Made by a program: the position numbers and the translations under genes. Shown here in pieces: positions 45,027 to 57,069 of a stretch of 64,000 nt of DNA (position 1 is the first letter of the stretch; every line of letters begins with the position of its first letter). Origin of the DNA: Mycocentrospora acerina. Lineage: Eukaryota; Ascomycota; Dothideomycetes; Pleosporales. The notes beneath the pieces were generated by a model that was not told the origin of the DNA, did no database searches, and worked only from the letters and a program-made list of their open reading frames with translations. Location of the stretch: assembly GCA_022701365.1 (NCBI GenBank), contig JAKUHH010000236.1:186001-250000 (forward strand), given 5' to 3'.

Positions 45027-45698
45027 ATGGTGCGCAAGCTCAAGCACCATGAGCAAAAGCTGCTCAAGAAGGTAGGCACGCCGCCCTGGCACGCCATTGC
45101 GTATGCATACTGACCGCCCAGGTCGACTTCAACACGTTCAAGTCTGATGCCGACCACCGCGAAGCCTCGGTCATGCGCCGCTACGCCATCCAGGGCCGTG
45201 ACGATTACCGCAAGTACAACCAGCTGTGCGGCTCCCTGCGCCAACTCGCACATCGCCTCGCCAACCTCGACCCCTCAGACCCCTTCCGTCGCAAGCACGA
45301 GGATCTGCTGCTCGAGAAGATGTTCGACATGGGCATTCTGGGCACTGGCGGAGGAGGCCGCGGCAAGCTGAGCGATGTCGAGCACAAGCTTACCGTGAGC
45401 GCCTTTGCGAGGCGAAGGCTGCCCGTCGTCATGACCAGGCTGAGGATGGCCGATCACATTCAAGGAGCGATCAAGATGATTGAGCAGGGGCACGTGAGGG
45501 TGGGAACAGACGTTGTCACAGACCCGGCGTATCTTGTCACGAGGTGAGTTGTGCTCTGTGTGGTGGATAGGCGAAGCGAGTGCTGACGACTCCAGGAACA
45601 TGGAGGACTTTGTGACCTGGGTGGACTCTTCCAAGATCAAGAGGAACATTATGAAGTACCGCGACAAGCTGGACGACTTCGAGCTGGAGGCTATATAA
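45027..45698 (+). CDS. imp3: Imp3, U3 snoRNP protein with S4 RNA-binding domain
   Basis: Component of the small-subunit processome that promotes U3 snoRNA base pairing with pre-rRNA. Exons 45027-45071, 45122-45543 and 45596-45698 give 189 residues; the introns are 50 and 52 bp. Exon 1 encodes just MVRKLKHHEQKLLKK, the invariant family start, followed by VDFNTFKSD. An uS4-like body (YNQLCGSLRQLAHRLANLDPSDPFR) leads to the S4 domain (RRLPVVMTRLRMADHIQGAIKMIEQGHVRVGTDVVTDPAYLVTR) and the terminal helix DFVTWVDSSKIKRNIMKYRDKLDDFEL. Every boundary is fixed by frame and family sequence. Divergent partner his7. Confidence 0.96.
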
Positions 45699-46749
45699 AC
45701 GAAGCCCCATCAACGAGGCACTGGGAGGCGTTATGGTTATTTCGGCATTGGCAGGCGTTTGGACTTGACTGATATCACAGCACTCAACAATCAGCAGCGA
45801 GGCGGGGCGAGGCGAGACCAGATGAGACGAGGGAAGATGAAAGCCGTGGTTAGTTTTCCAGAAGAGGAAAGGTCGTGGGGATGGTTCTGAATACAGACAC
45901 CAGATTGCCATTGCGGGCTGGTATAGGCAATAACAGATAGTGTCAGGAATGTATATCCACCCAACGATACCAGACCATTGCAGCTCCAAGATTGCGATGC
46001 AGGCATCTACTGCGCAGTGTTGACTTGGCCATCTGTCTTCTCCCAACAGTTCCTCTCGGACGCCTGTACTTTCGTATGCGCTTACGTCAGGGCCTCACAC
46101 AATGCATCTGCCAAACTCCAGGCAGCACTTTGTGAACCTTGTGGGAGCGCAGCTTCCTATCATATAATGTGAAGGCGTGCTGCGCCACACTTTGGAAACA
46201 CGGGTCTAAGCCTATTTGAGTAAAAGTTGCGAGAATTTTTGAAAACCACCAAACACAATCACCCAGGAGTATGGCTCTGCCATTTCAGAACATGCACTGC
46301 ATGTTATCGTTATCGGATTCGCTACCTCCCTATAGGCTCACCGTCTGCTCTTCTGTCCTGCGTACACTGTCCACAGGCTCCGATCGCGTGTTCCTTCCAC
46401 ACTTTGGCCTCCGATTCGCTGGATAGCAGCGCCTGGGACTACGTCAATCTTACAAGCAATCCGGCGTGCCTAGGCTATTGTTCCGTGGGTTTCGACTTTG
46501 GACAAAGGGCTAGAGAGCTGAAGCAGTTTAACTGCAACGTGGTGATAGCATAGGTTTCTGGTAGCTGTAGGCCCTGGAGGCGGAGTGCTTGAGTCCCTCT
46601 AATTACGATCAAAATCACTTCTCGAAGAGACTCTCATCAGAAGCAGCAGCACAGGCTTCCAGACTGTTTATTGTTGTTGCATTGATCTAGTGCTACGCTT
46701 CTGTTACGTCTGCTCTGCTTTTACCTCTTCTGGACATCTGACAGCAGAC
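45699..46749. other. intergenic region, no gene seen
   Basis: About 1.05 kb between imp3 and regulator 2. Small open frames on both strands look random. The last 120 bp before 46750 are T/C-rich (CTGCTTTTACCTCTTC), fitting a leader. No RNA gene or repeat recognised. Confidence 0.5.
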
Positions 46750-49080
46750 ATGGTCTACACGGGCAAGCCCAGTCGCGGGTGTGGCATGTGCAAGAGTCGC
46801 AGAATCAAGGTATGTTTCTGCGTTTTCGCAAAGTCTACCGGATTGTCTGCAGCGGCGTCACTTCGCCCTCTGGGCTGCTTGAGCTCTGCCATTGTTGATC
46901 ATACTACGTCAGCAGATTGGGCTTAGTACTCGTTTGCTAACCTGTACAGTGTGATGAGAAGCGGCCAACATGTGGGAATTGCAAAAAGTCCGGGCGTGCG
47001 TGTCCCGGGTATCCAGATGAATTCGACCTGGTTTTCCGAGACGAGAATAAAGCAATGGCACGTAAGGCGAGAAAGGTCTCGGCACCGATGCATTCGCCTC
47101 CCAGATGTAGTACAATCGCGTTCAGCCCGCACGTGTTCCCGCTTCCGTGAGTCCCACTTCAATTCACTCTTCCAATCCGAATACACAAAGCGTGTGGGGC
47201 CTAAATATAAGCTTCACCAAGCAATGGCTTGCCGTTGCATTGGTACAGAGGAGGTTTTCCGATCCTGGAGTGCAATGACCCACATTGCTTTGCTTTGCTT
47301 TGCATGTGAAAGTGTCACGAACCACCGCTAACCGAAACAGAACGCCATGTCCGAGCTTCGAGACTACACCTGACACAAGCCCATTCCAGGTGGGGGCACC
47401 TCTATCCCAGACGTTGCTAGATGATGTAGAAGAGGACGGGCAACTAATCACCTTTCCCTCATACTCGACGCCACCACAATATGAGTCGTTCCAAGACTTC
47501 CTCTGGACCATTGAGCAAGCGCTCCCACCGACCATTATTCTGGCCCCGGAATCCGAAGCCATTCCGTTCTTCTTCAAAAACTTCATCACACTACCCCAGC
47601 AAGCCGAGAGTACGCGAGGGTATCTGGAATACCTAGTACCGTTGTACAATCGAGCACGTCCCAATTCCGTCTTGCATATGGCCACAAGTGCTGTGGCACT
47701 TGCAACATGTGGTCAATACCCCGGCAGACAGAGCTTGCTTCGTGAAGCAGTTTCTACGTACGGCAAAGCTCTGAAGAAGCTAAACGTAGATATTCAAGAC
47801 CCAACAACATCAAAATCCAATGAGACGGTCCTTGCTGTGCTCATGTTCTCCCTATATGAAGTAAGCTTTTCACTTATATTTGCAGACGTATAATAGTTTA
47901 CACATCCGTTTTCCGGGCTATGAAGCTGAAGCTGAAGCTGACTGGATGTAGACTATAATGTCAACAGACGACAAGATAACCGCATGGGGCAATCATGTGG
48001 ACGGTGCTGTAGCACTAACAAGACTACGTGGTACCGATCAGTTCAACGATCCAATGTCTCTTGCAATGTTTCGTGCAGTACGGACAATGATGGTACGTTT
48101 TTCCCCTCGGTATCCCCTCTCTGTGGTCCAGAGTCTTGCTAAAATTGCCCAGATCACAAGTTGTGTCCAACGCTCCAAACCCATCGAGGCATTCCCTGGC
48201 ACTGAAGGCTGGATAGAACCCTTTGGAAACCTCAACGCCGCAAACCGCCTCACCCTAATATGCATCGACCTCCCCAATCTGCGCGCGCGTGCCAACCACC
48301 TAACCAACACACCACACAACCCCACACAGGAGTCGGAAGCCAAGCAAATCCTCGACTTTGCCCACATGGTCGACGGCAACCTCGAGGAATGGTACCGCAC
48401 CCTGCCACCCGAATGGAAACATTGCATCATCGGCGTGGTGAGTGAGATGCCCGCCGCAACCGAAGACATCACACTTGTTGAAAAGTGGCCTGGGGAACAG
48501 CACGTGTACCACGATGTGCCACTTGCGAGCATCATGAACGACTACCGCGTGTGTCGTATCTTCTGCCGCCGAGTGATTATGGCGTGCGTGACATGGCTGA
48601 GCATCGGGGACACAGATGACTGGCAGGATGGCGATGACGCGTACGGGAAGAGCATGTACATTATCCAGCAGATGGTGGACGAAATAAGTGCATGCGTGCC
48701 GTTTCACATGAGCTATGAATTGCAGCCAATGGCCAAGGAGATGGGTCAGGAGCAGAATGGTACGTTCTCTCTTCTCTTTTATCTTTTTTTCTCTCCCATC
48801 TCCTCCTCTTCTTTCCCTTCGTTCTGTCTACTTGATTGTAGACCCCCCAACAAGATGCGAATATAATACTGACCAAGTGACAGCTGCCGAGGCTTTTGGC
48901 GGATACTCCCTCGTATGGCCATTATACATTGCTGCCAACGCGGAGACGGTGCCACAATTACAAAGAGACTGGCTCTTTGGCCGACTATCGCTTATCGGGA
49001 CACAATTTGGACTGAGTAGTGCACAGGTACTTGTCTTAGCCAGACGACACGTGCTTACATGTGGACCGATGTTTCCTTGA
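46750..49080 (+). CDS. Zn2Cys6 fungal transcription factor, six exons
   Basis: Nuclear regulator of unknown target genes. Exons 46750-46809, 46950-47146, 47341-47860, 47952-48092, 48153-48759 and 48884-49080 give 573 residues, frame-consistent at every join. The zinc cluster is at the extreme N-terminus: GCGMCKSRRIK/CDEKRPTCGNC, then GRAC (C-x2-C-x6-C-x6-C-x2-C-x6-C). Intron 1 falls exactly before the third Cys, a position shared by many regulators of this class. The following block YPDEFDLVFRDENKAM is typical of the subgroup. The remainder is a fungal-specific TF domain (AVALATCGQYPGRQ, WGNHVDGAVALTRLRG, VCRIFCRRVIMACVTW). Intron 2 (194 bp) is long for this locus and intron 4 (60 bp) is in frame without stop, so isoforms are possible. 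The C-terminus is a helical VWPLYIAANAE...FGRLSLIGTQFGLSSA. Confidence 0.85.
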
Positions 49081-49652
49081 GAGAATAAAAGAGTAAAAGT
49101 GCGTGGGAGTCTGAATGTGTCGACGTTTCGGTTACAGAAGTGTGTTGGGAGAGTTGGGTGGATTTAATATTTCGTGTTGATGATGACTTTTATGTGTTTT
49201 GCAGGTTTTGCCTTGCACGGTGACTTGCAAATCAGCAAAAGCAGGCGTGGAGTTTGAGTGTTGTGCCAGCAGATACCTATACCGCTGTTTTATTCAACTA
49301 TGGCAGCCATCTTTTCTAATGAAATTCATTGTAATGCGGTTGTGGATGGAATATTGTCTCTCACTTACCTTGACCTTGACCTTGACCTTGACCTTCACTT
49401 TGCTTCCTGATCCGTCTCCCTCCCTCTAGATATCAAGACTTCACTCTCACCGGGTGGGTGTCGTCGATGTGAATGTGAGAGTGAGAACAAGGCACGACCC
49501 CGCTTGCAGTAGTATATAACCCCGGATTGATTTTGCTACTTCCTCCATCTCTTCTTCTTGTCACCATAGCGACCTTGCAGCAGACACACATACACACACA
49601 CAATCTCTCTCTCTCTATTTCCATCAAACAACACAACACAACACCACTCACC
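49081..49652. promoter_or_regulatory. promoter of the Myb-like gene
   Basis: 572 bp. A TATA box TATATAA lies at 49513-49519, about 134 bp before the ATG. The leader then contains CA and CT runs (about 49585-49617) and an A/C-rich ATG context (CAACACAACACCACTCACC). Further upstream is a hexanucleotide repeat, ACCTTG, in about five copies (49367-49395). Confidence 0.55.
49367..49395. repeat. hexanucleotide repeat (ACCTTG)n
   Basis: Four full ACCTTG units and a partial fifth, downstream of regulator 2 and upstream of the Myb-like gene. Simple repeat without known role. Confidence 0.85.
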
Positions 49653-50327
49653 ATGTCCGACACGGAGCCAAAGACCACACCAGCGAACAAAACCGGCGCC
49701 AGCGGAGCAGCATGGTCTGACGCCGAAAAAGTTCGTCTCCTACCACCTATACATGTACACTGAAGTTGAGCATATGAACAACAACACTAACCACCTATCA
49801 CCCTTCCCTGCAGATTGCGTACCTCATTGTACTCTGTGAGCATGAAGGAAAAGTCGAGGCTAGGATTGGGGTATGTACTTTTCTTTCTTTCTGTAGAGCA
49901 CTTACTTACCTGTTTCCTCTTGTGGTAGAATGCGCCCATCCCGCATGGCCGGTCGATTGTGTCGTGCAAGAAGCTGCTGTGGCGGTTGAAGGAGAAGTAC
50001 AAGGGTGATATTGAGAATATTAGGGCGGGGTTGCCGGTTGTGGTGGCTGGGGGTGGAGGTAGTGGTAGTGGTAGTGGTGTTGGTGAGGGGGAGGGTGGCG
50101 AGGAAGGCGAGAAGACAAAGAAGAAAAAGAGTGCGAAGACGCCGAGGAAGAGGAAGGGAAAGGTGGATGAGGAGGGTGGAGGTGGAGAGGGAGAGGGAGA
50201 GGGAGAGGGAGAGGGAGAGGAGGTGGATGAGGGAAGCCCGAAGAAGAAGAGGGGCGGGGGCAAGGCAAAGGAGGTGAAGAGTGAGGCTATTGTCAAGGAA
50301 GAGGAAGAAGTTGAGGTCAAGGTTTAA
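49653..50327 (+). CDS. small Myb/SANT-like nuclear protein with Lys/Glu-rich tail
   Basis: Exons 49653-49730, 49814-49870 and 49929-50327 give 177 residues. The N-terminal 70 residues match a common filamentous-fungal type: AAWSDAEKIAYLIVLCEHEG, then NAPIPHGRSIVSCKKLLWRLKEKYKGDIE. The spaced W...W and helix pattern resembles a single Myb/SANT unit, usually read as DNA- or chromatin-binding. From about 80 the chain is disordered: Gly/Ser/Val repeat, a basic block (KTKKKKSAKTPRKRKGK) usable as NLS, a GEGEGEG run encoded by GGAGAG repeats, and a final acidic EEEEVEVKV. Donor 1 is GTTCGT, weaker than usual, but the phase is right and the product fits the family. Function unknown. Confidence 0.78.
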
Positions 50328-51191
50328 GGAGAGTGAGAGAGTGGCTCTGGGTTGGGGAACTGGCTGCTTGGCTTCTTTCTTTCCTGTCTCCCTTGAGTGG
50401 AAGATGGGGGTTCCTGAACGCTTGTGCGGCGTTTTGAAGAAATCACTGGAGCTCATGGCTCAGTATCTTGAAGGAAAGTCGGTATTGAGCAATTGACGGC
50501 TTTTAAAATGTGGTTGGCAAAGATACAATTTTTGATTGTCTAACGTAGTGGCAGAGCTGAAAGTTCCCTATTGGTTCCAGCAAGACTCAATTTGAGGCTG
50601 TGGGAGATTTGTGGAATTGCCATTTTACCATGACACATCTGTGCAACTACACATAACAACGCATTGCACACCTGAGGCTTTGTATTCGTTGAGAGCCGTG
50701 GAACATTCTGCTGATTGACGAGACGTGGATGCTGAGGCTCGCTGGGAGATGCGGCGGAGGAGGGCGGCGGAGGTGAACAGGGGCCGTCTGGTGGACAGTG
50801 CAGGGCAGATGGACGCAGGGCTTCGATGAGCCGCCTCAGCACGCAGCGTCTTCAAAGGCCTTGTTCCTTTGTGCCCTTGTTCCCACGCCGTCCCCTGCGT
50901 ATTTGCCTGCGCGAGCCGTTGCCTCTGGAACCGCACAAGAGTCGCCGCGCCCACACGAGACCGCCTTGCTCTGGCATGCTGTTTGGCCGGTACTCACTCG
51001 CCGCCTGCAAAAGATCCTTCTGCTCGACGCCCTCGTCTGCACGCGCGCCCCGTCCTGCATTGCTCCTCGCCTGCAGCGCACACACACGCACTCGCACACA
51101 CACACGCCCGCCGCTGTACCTCCAGCCCTCGTCCAGCGCCACCGCCCTCTGCAAGCGCCTGCACAGCGCGTCCGCCTCGCCTGCTCCGCCC
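50328..51191. other. intergenic region and nma111 leader
   Basis: About 860 bp between the Myb-like gene and the chosen nma111 start. The nma111 frame is open back to an ATG at 50826; the extension is Arg/Ser/Pro-rich and could be leader or an N-terminal extension. A CA-rich stretch with ACACACACGC lies at about 51083-51113. No other gene. Confidence 0.45.
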
Positions 51192-54100
51192 ATGGAACAG
51201 CATGGCATCCCGAGCAAGCGCAAGCAGCCACCCACGCCCTCGCAGGACCGCCCCTTGAAGCACGCCAAGCAGGACGCCGAGATGAACGTCGTCGTCCCCA
51301 CCAACGGCACCCGCGTGCCCTCGACGCCCAAGACCGAGGACGACATGGACGACGCCCGCAGCGAATACAGCCTCGACGGGCTCGACGGCCCGGCTGCGGC
51401 GCACATTGCTGGCGCAGTCCACGACACGGCCGAGTGGCAGAAGACCATCGAGGGCGTCGTCAAGAGCGTCGTGTCCATCCACTTCTGCCAGACGTGCTCG
51501 TTTGACACGGACGCCGCCGTCTCGTCCGAGGCCACGGGCTTTGTCGTCGACGCCGAAAAGGGCTACATCCTGACCAACAGGGTATGTGGAGCCATGCGCG
51601 ACCTGCTTCGCTGCCACGGGCGCACAGAGAGCTAACACTTGGCCCAGCACGTCGTCGGCGCCGGCCCATTCATTGGCTACTGCATCTTCGACAACCACGA
51701 GGAGGTACGAGGCTGCGCTCCGAGTGCCACGCCCGCCTAGCTGACAGTGACACAGTGCGACGTCTACCCCGTCTACCGCGACCCCGTGCACGACTTTGGC
51801 ATTCTGCGCTTCGACCCAAAGGCCATCAAGTACATGCCCGTCACGGCCCTGCAGCTCCGCCCAGACTTTGCAAAGGTCGGTGTCGAGATCCGCGTGGTAG
51901 GAAACGACGCCGGAGAGAAGCTGAGCATTCTGTCTGGAGTTATCAGTCGACTGGACCGAAATGCCCCCGAGTAAGAACGTTCATTTGCAATCTACCACAA
52001 CATGGCTGCTTACACGCTGGATTTCAGGTACGGTGAGGGCTATTCCGACTTCAACACAAACTACATCCAGGCTGCCGCTGCCGCGAGTGGAGGAAGTTCT
52101 GGCAGTCCCGTGGTCAACAGGGATGGCTTCGCAGTCGCACTGCAGGCTGGTGGGCGAGCAGACGGCGCCGCAACAGACTACTTCCTCCCCCTCGACCGCC
52201 CGCTACGAGCGCTCGAGCTCATCCTCCAGGAGAAACCTGTCTCGCGAGGCACCGTCCAGACGCAGTGGATACTAAAGCCCTTTGACGAGTGCCGAAGGCT
52301 GGGTCTTTCGCCCGATCTGGAAAAGGCGATTCGCACCCAGTTCCCCAAGGAGACTGGCATGTTGGTCGCCGAAGTTGTGCTTCCTCAGGGACCTGCTTCG
52401 ACCAAGATTGAGGAAGGCGATCTTCTGCTCAAGGTCAATGGCGAGCTCATCACAAGCTTTGTTCGTCTCGACTCGATTCTTGACGACAGCGTTGGTAGCA
52501 AGATCTCGGTCACTATTCAGAGGGCTGGAGAGAACATGGACGTTGAGTTGGATGTGGGTAACTTGCACGACATTACTCCAGACAAGTTTGTGTCCGTCGC
52601 CGGAGCCTCGTTCCACGACCTCTCCTACCAGCAAGCCCGCTTGTACGCCATCTCCCTCAAAGATGCAGGCGTCTATGTCTGCGAGGCAGCTGGCTCGTTC
52701 CGATTTGCCGATGGTTACGCGTCGGGTTGGTTGATCCAGGAAGTTGACAACCAGCCCACGCCAAATCTTGACGCTTTCGTCGAGGTCATGCGAAACATTC
52801 CTGACCGGAAGCGCATAGTCATTGTCTACAAGCATCTCCGCGATCTCCACACCGCAAACACAAGCATCACTGCCGTGGATAGGCATTGGCACGCAAAGAT
52901 ACGGGTGGCGACGCGCAACGACATAACAGGCCTTTGGGACTTTAAGCCGCTTGCTGACCCCATTCCCGCCGTCCCTGCTATCCCTCGCCGTGCAAACTTT
53001 GTCACATTAAACTCTGCCAGTTACCCAGAGGCTGTGGACATTGTGCGCAGTTTTGTACGCGTCAACGTCTCCATGCCGATAAAGCTTGATGGATTTCCTA
53101 AGATGAACAAGCAGGGTTATGGTCTTGTTGTAGATGCTGAGCAAGGGTTGGTGCTAGTCTCCAGAGCAATCTTGCCATATGATCTCTGTGACATTGCTTT
53201 GATTATCGCCGATAGCATTTTTGTTGATGGCAAAGTAATCTTCATGCACCCTCTGCAGAACTATGCGATCATCAAGTATGACCCTTCGCTTGTCAATGCG
53301 CCGGTCAAGACACCAAAGTTTGCCACCGATTTCATCAAGAAGGGAGATGAAACCATCTTCTTTGGTCTCAACCAGAACTTCCGGCCCGTCGTCGCCAAGA
53401 CGGTTGTTACTGATATCACCACGGTCGCCATCCCGGCCAGTGCGATCACACCCCGATACCGAGCGACAAACTTCGACGCCATCACAGTAGACACCAACCA
53501 AGCCTCGCACAGTGGCTCTGGAGTCCTTCTTGCTGAGGATGGTACCGTCCAAGCGCTGTGGCTTTCGTACCTCGGCGAGCGAACATCACACAGCGGCAAG
53601 GACGTTGAGTATCACCTGGGTCTCGCCACACCCAACCTCCTTCCCGTTCTAAACGAGATCAAGAGTGGAAAGACTCCCAAGCTACGCATCCTCAATGTTG
53701 AATTCCAGACTGTCCAGATGAGCCAAGCGCGCGTCATGGGCGTTTCGGAAGAATGGATTGAGAAGACCGAGCAGGCAGACCCCGAGCGCCACCAGCTTTT
53801 CATGGTACGAAAAGTTGACTCTGGCCATGGAGATGGGCTGCAAGAGGGCGATGTTCTCCTCACCTTGAATGGAAAGCTTGTCACTCGTTCGCCGGACTTG
53901 GACGTCATGTACACCAACGAGTTCCTTGACGCGATTGTTGTGCGAAAGCGAGAAGAGAAGTCGATCAAGGTCTCTACCGTCGCAACAGAGGACCTCGAAA
54001 CCGACCGCATGGTCAGCTTCTGCGGTGCCACGTTCCATCGCCCGCATCAGGCTGTGCGCCAGCAAATCAGCAAGATCCACTCGGACGTGTACATATCGTC

Positions 54101-54501
54101 TCGCGCCCGTGGGTCACCGGCGTACATGTATGGTAAGTCAATAACCCTCTCCCTCTTCTCCCACTCTCCCTACAGAACCCCTTTCTAACCACCAAACAGG
54201 CCTCGCACCAACAAACTTCCTCACGCACGTCAACAACGTGCCCACCCCTGATCTCGACACCTTCCTCACAGAAGTCAAGAAGATTGCCGACAACGAGTAC
54301 TTCCGCCTCAAGGTCATGACATTCGACAACGTTCCCTGGGTCGCAACCATGAAGAAGAACGAGCACTACTTCCCCACTATCGAATACAAGAAGGACAGCA
54401 CCGAGCCACTGGGGTGGAAGAAGATTATCCACGAGTGTGAAGTCGGTGGCGCAACGGAAGTCGACGATGCAGCCGTAGAGGCGGACGGATGTGATGAATA
54501 G
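51192..54501 (+). CDS. nma111: Nma111, nuclear HtrA-type serine protease with PDZ domains
   Basis: Pro-apoptotic nuclear protease of the HtrA/Omi family with duplicated protease-like and PDZ halves. Exons 51192-51581, 51648-51704, 51756-51970, 52028-54132 and 54200-54501 give 1022 residues. Basic N-terminus with bipartite NLS-like KRKQPP...KHAKQD. First protease domain: His in NRHVVGAGPF, Asp in PVHDFGILRFD, Ser in AAASGGSSGSPVVN, all intact; intron 1 cuts immediately before the catalytic His. PDZ-like segments follow (for example GDLLLKVNGELITSF). The second, protease-like half contains NQASHSGSGVLLA in place of the active site, as usual for the family, and a last PDZ (EGDVLLTLNGKLV). The chosen ATG starts MEQHGIPSKRKQ; an upstream in-frame ATG at 50826 would add 122 residues. 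Confidence 0.94.
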
Positions 54502-55149
54502 ATGGGAATGTGTTGTGGGGTAAATTAATTAAAAAAAAAGGACGTTGATTATATACCCTGTGTTCTCTTTGCGAGAGGGGTTGTTGTCGGTGTTGTATAT
54601 TGTTGGTTATTTGTAGGATTAGACTTGCAAATCGACGCTGTGTGGATGATTTGGATGTGTCTTTTTTTTTCCTCTTCTTCTTCTTCTTCTTCTTCTTCTT
54701 CTCTCTTTCCAGGAGGGGATCGCTGATGTGTGTGTGTTTCTCCCCCCCAATCGTGATGAGCAGGTTTCGCCTTTGTTGTATCTGGAATTGTGGGGTTGCT
54801 GGAAAAGGGGGCGTTTTTCGCTGTACGAATATATATATATATATGTGCGTGTCTGTGAGTAGTATATAATCTTAAGACATGGCACAAATATATATCGCGG
54901 AAAAAGCGGAAGTAGGAAAATTCCCCCGGTAAATCAATTAGTAAGAAGGGGGGGAAGGGGTTCCTGTAAAACACTACTTATTTCTTGCAAGGGGAGAAAT
55001 AAATAAACTGTTGGGTGTAAAGTAGGGGGGGTGGGTTCTCCAAACCAGAAAGACTGAAATCGCCCAGGCAATATTGAATAGTTTAAAGTATGCATATGAC
55101 ATGGACATGACCTCTGATTTTTATTTTTATAAATTCGTTATCTACCATA
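54502..55149. other. intergenic region between convergent genes, with microsatellites
   Basis: 648 bp between nma111 and the conserved protein gene. It holds (CTT)n at about 54673-54701, AT repeat at about 54827-54844, A9 at about 54531 and short G runs. These are ordinary simple repeats in 3' flanks. No gene. Confidence 0.6.
54673..54701. repeat. (CTT)n microsatellite
   Basis: About nine CTT units after a T9 run, in the 3' flank between convergent genes. Confidence 0.85.
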
Positions 55150-57069
55150 CTATGCTTCCTTTGTAGTAGGAGTGTCTGCCTGGTCCTTTTTCTCCTCCTT
55201 CTCCTGCGCTCGCATCAAGTAAGACACAACGCCCCAGATACCTCTCATGGCTTCGGTGCGGTCGCTTATATCGAACAGGTCGTACCAACGCGTTCTCTGC
55301 AACTTTGGCGAGTACCATTCAGAATCTGAGGGTGCGTCTTTGGGGAGACGGCCATCGAGGAGATGTTGGATGTAGAGTGGGTGTATACGCAGCCTTAATA
55401 GGCTGATGTGATGGTTTAGTGATGACACCATGAAAATCTGTAGTTGAAGGGAGGGGAAGTTTGGTTAGCATGTGGGGAATTTTGTATGCGACGCGCCATG
55501 TAGCGGACTTACATCGTCCCATTCCACACTTTTGTCCTTTCCGATTCTCTCGTAGACGATTTTCGGGTCCCACAGGGAGGTTGCGGGTTTCATGACTTTC
55601 CAGAGTTCTTTTGGTGTTGGCCTTTTGCGAACGCGTGAGCCGTCTCGATTCCTCGGGACGGATTTGCCCTCCTTGGTGTCGGCGTTGATGACTTCCTTTG
55701 GGCCCTCAACCTCGCCTCCAGGACCGCCTCCCCAGCGGTGTTTGGTGGCCCACCATTTGTCTTGGCCAATTTTTTCATCCGTCTTGCCTTCTCTCGCCCT
55801 TTCTTGTGCCAGGAGAAGCATTCCGCCAAGCTCGCGGACTACGTCGAGGACGGACTCATTACCTGTGGTGCCAGCGGATCCAAAGTCAACTTCTGGTCGG
55901 CACTGGAGACCCAAAACAGGCCCTTCCATCCACCCTTGCCGTGCCATCATTCTGTCCTGAGGTCCTCGCCAGGCTGCAGAGCTTATTCGTACAGGAAACC
56001 GTACGTTTCCCAGTGACAATACAGGGGGGCGCCGATGCTGGGAAAGGGTAATACCAAATGCCCAGGCTATTGGTTCTACAAAGGATCGAACACAGTCAAT
56101 ACGGTACTGGTCAGGCATTTCTGCCCCGTTTCCTATTCGATAACCTCGGTAGGAACCGTTTGACAGGTCGACTGGCGTGTTTTGAGATTCCAAATGGGGA
56201 GGCCATGACAATTTTGACGGCATAGTTCTCTCCGGCAGTGCTCTACTTGAATTGGTTTCCGATAACTGTACCGCCATCATTGCATCCGCTTGATCCCTTG
56301 CATTGAGAGACTGGGCCACCATTTGGTCGTTCACTGCTTCCAGCTTCGCCTTTTTACGGGGCTCAGGTTTTCCAGATGTATCCAAAGGAGATGCTGTCTT
56401 CGTGGACTTGCCTACGCTTGTTTCTCCCGGTACTTTTTGACTTTGGTCATCTGTCCCAGAAAGAGCCGGGGATGAACCCGTATCATCACTTGTGACTTCC
56501 GAGTCTGGAGGGACATACTCGTCTAGAGAGCTATCCCAGTAGTATGCCATGTTGTCTAGGCCTTCCCAGAACTTTCGAAAATGGGCCAAGCGCGGCGGTA
56601 CTGGGCAGCTGCCCCCTTTGCGAGTAAGCGTTGAGAAGGCGTCATCATTTCTGTGAAACAACTCTTTTGCACGCATATAGAACTCTCTCTGATCAGGTAC
56701 CCTTCTGCCATTACTGAGAAGAGTGGGGACAGGATTTGTAAGCGAGGCGGCTTTCTGCTCTGGTGGATGCAGCCACGATTTTGGAGGAAGATATGACTGT
56801 GCATTGTTTGACAAAGATGATAGTAGTGTTTCGAAATCACATTCAGGTTCAAATGTAATATTCAAAAGTGCCAGCGTATCCTGCGTGACATCGGATGGCT
56901 TCTTCAAAGACAGAAAATGGGCAAAGATCCCTGCTCCTTGTTCAGCCGTCCAAGAGGATGGGGGGGCTTGTGTCGATGGTACAGGTGGTTTAAGAGACGG
57001 GAAGGTGATGGGGATGGGTTTGGGCGGCGGAGATCTATCGCTCTGGGTATCATGCTGGCCTGCAAGCAT
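55150..57069 (-). CDS. conserved fungal protein of unknown function
   Basis: Exons 57069-55513 and 55437-55150 (75-bp intron, donor GTAAGT, acceptor CTACAG) give 614 residues. I do not recognise a named domain. The N-terminus is Pro/Ser-rich and disordered; 45-180 is folded-looking with many aromatics (REFYMRAKELFHRNDDAF, LAHFRKFWEGLDNMAYYWDSSLDEY). A Ser/Thr/Lys linker with NLS-like EPRKKAKLE follows. The second half has a conserved-looking core (DCVRSFVEPIAWAFGITLSQ, PVRISSAAWRGPQDRM, VLDVVRELGGMLLLAQERA, KWWATKHRWGGGPGGEV) and ends with helices across the intron (WDDIFMVSSLNHHISLLRLR, RTRWYDLFDISDRTEAMRGIWGVVSYL). No signal peptide or membrane helix. The NLS suggests a nuclear protein. Confidence 0.8.

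Noticed and set aside
49787..50456. Minus-strand open frames rich in Pro, Ser and Leu opposite the Myb-like gene
   Set aside because: They mirror the GGAGAG and GGTAGT coding repeats of the plus-strand gene; no domain, splice logic or independent start context.
50836..51791. Long minus-strand frames opposite the start of nma111
   Set aside because: High GC keeps antisense frames open; the plus strand carries the clear protease with the catalytic His and Asp.
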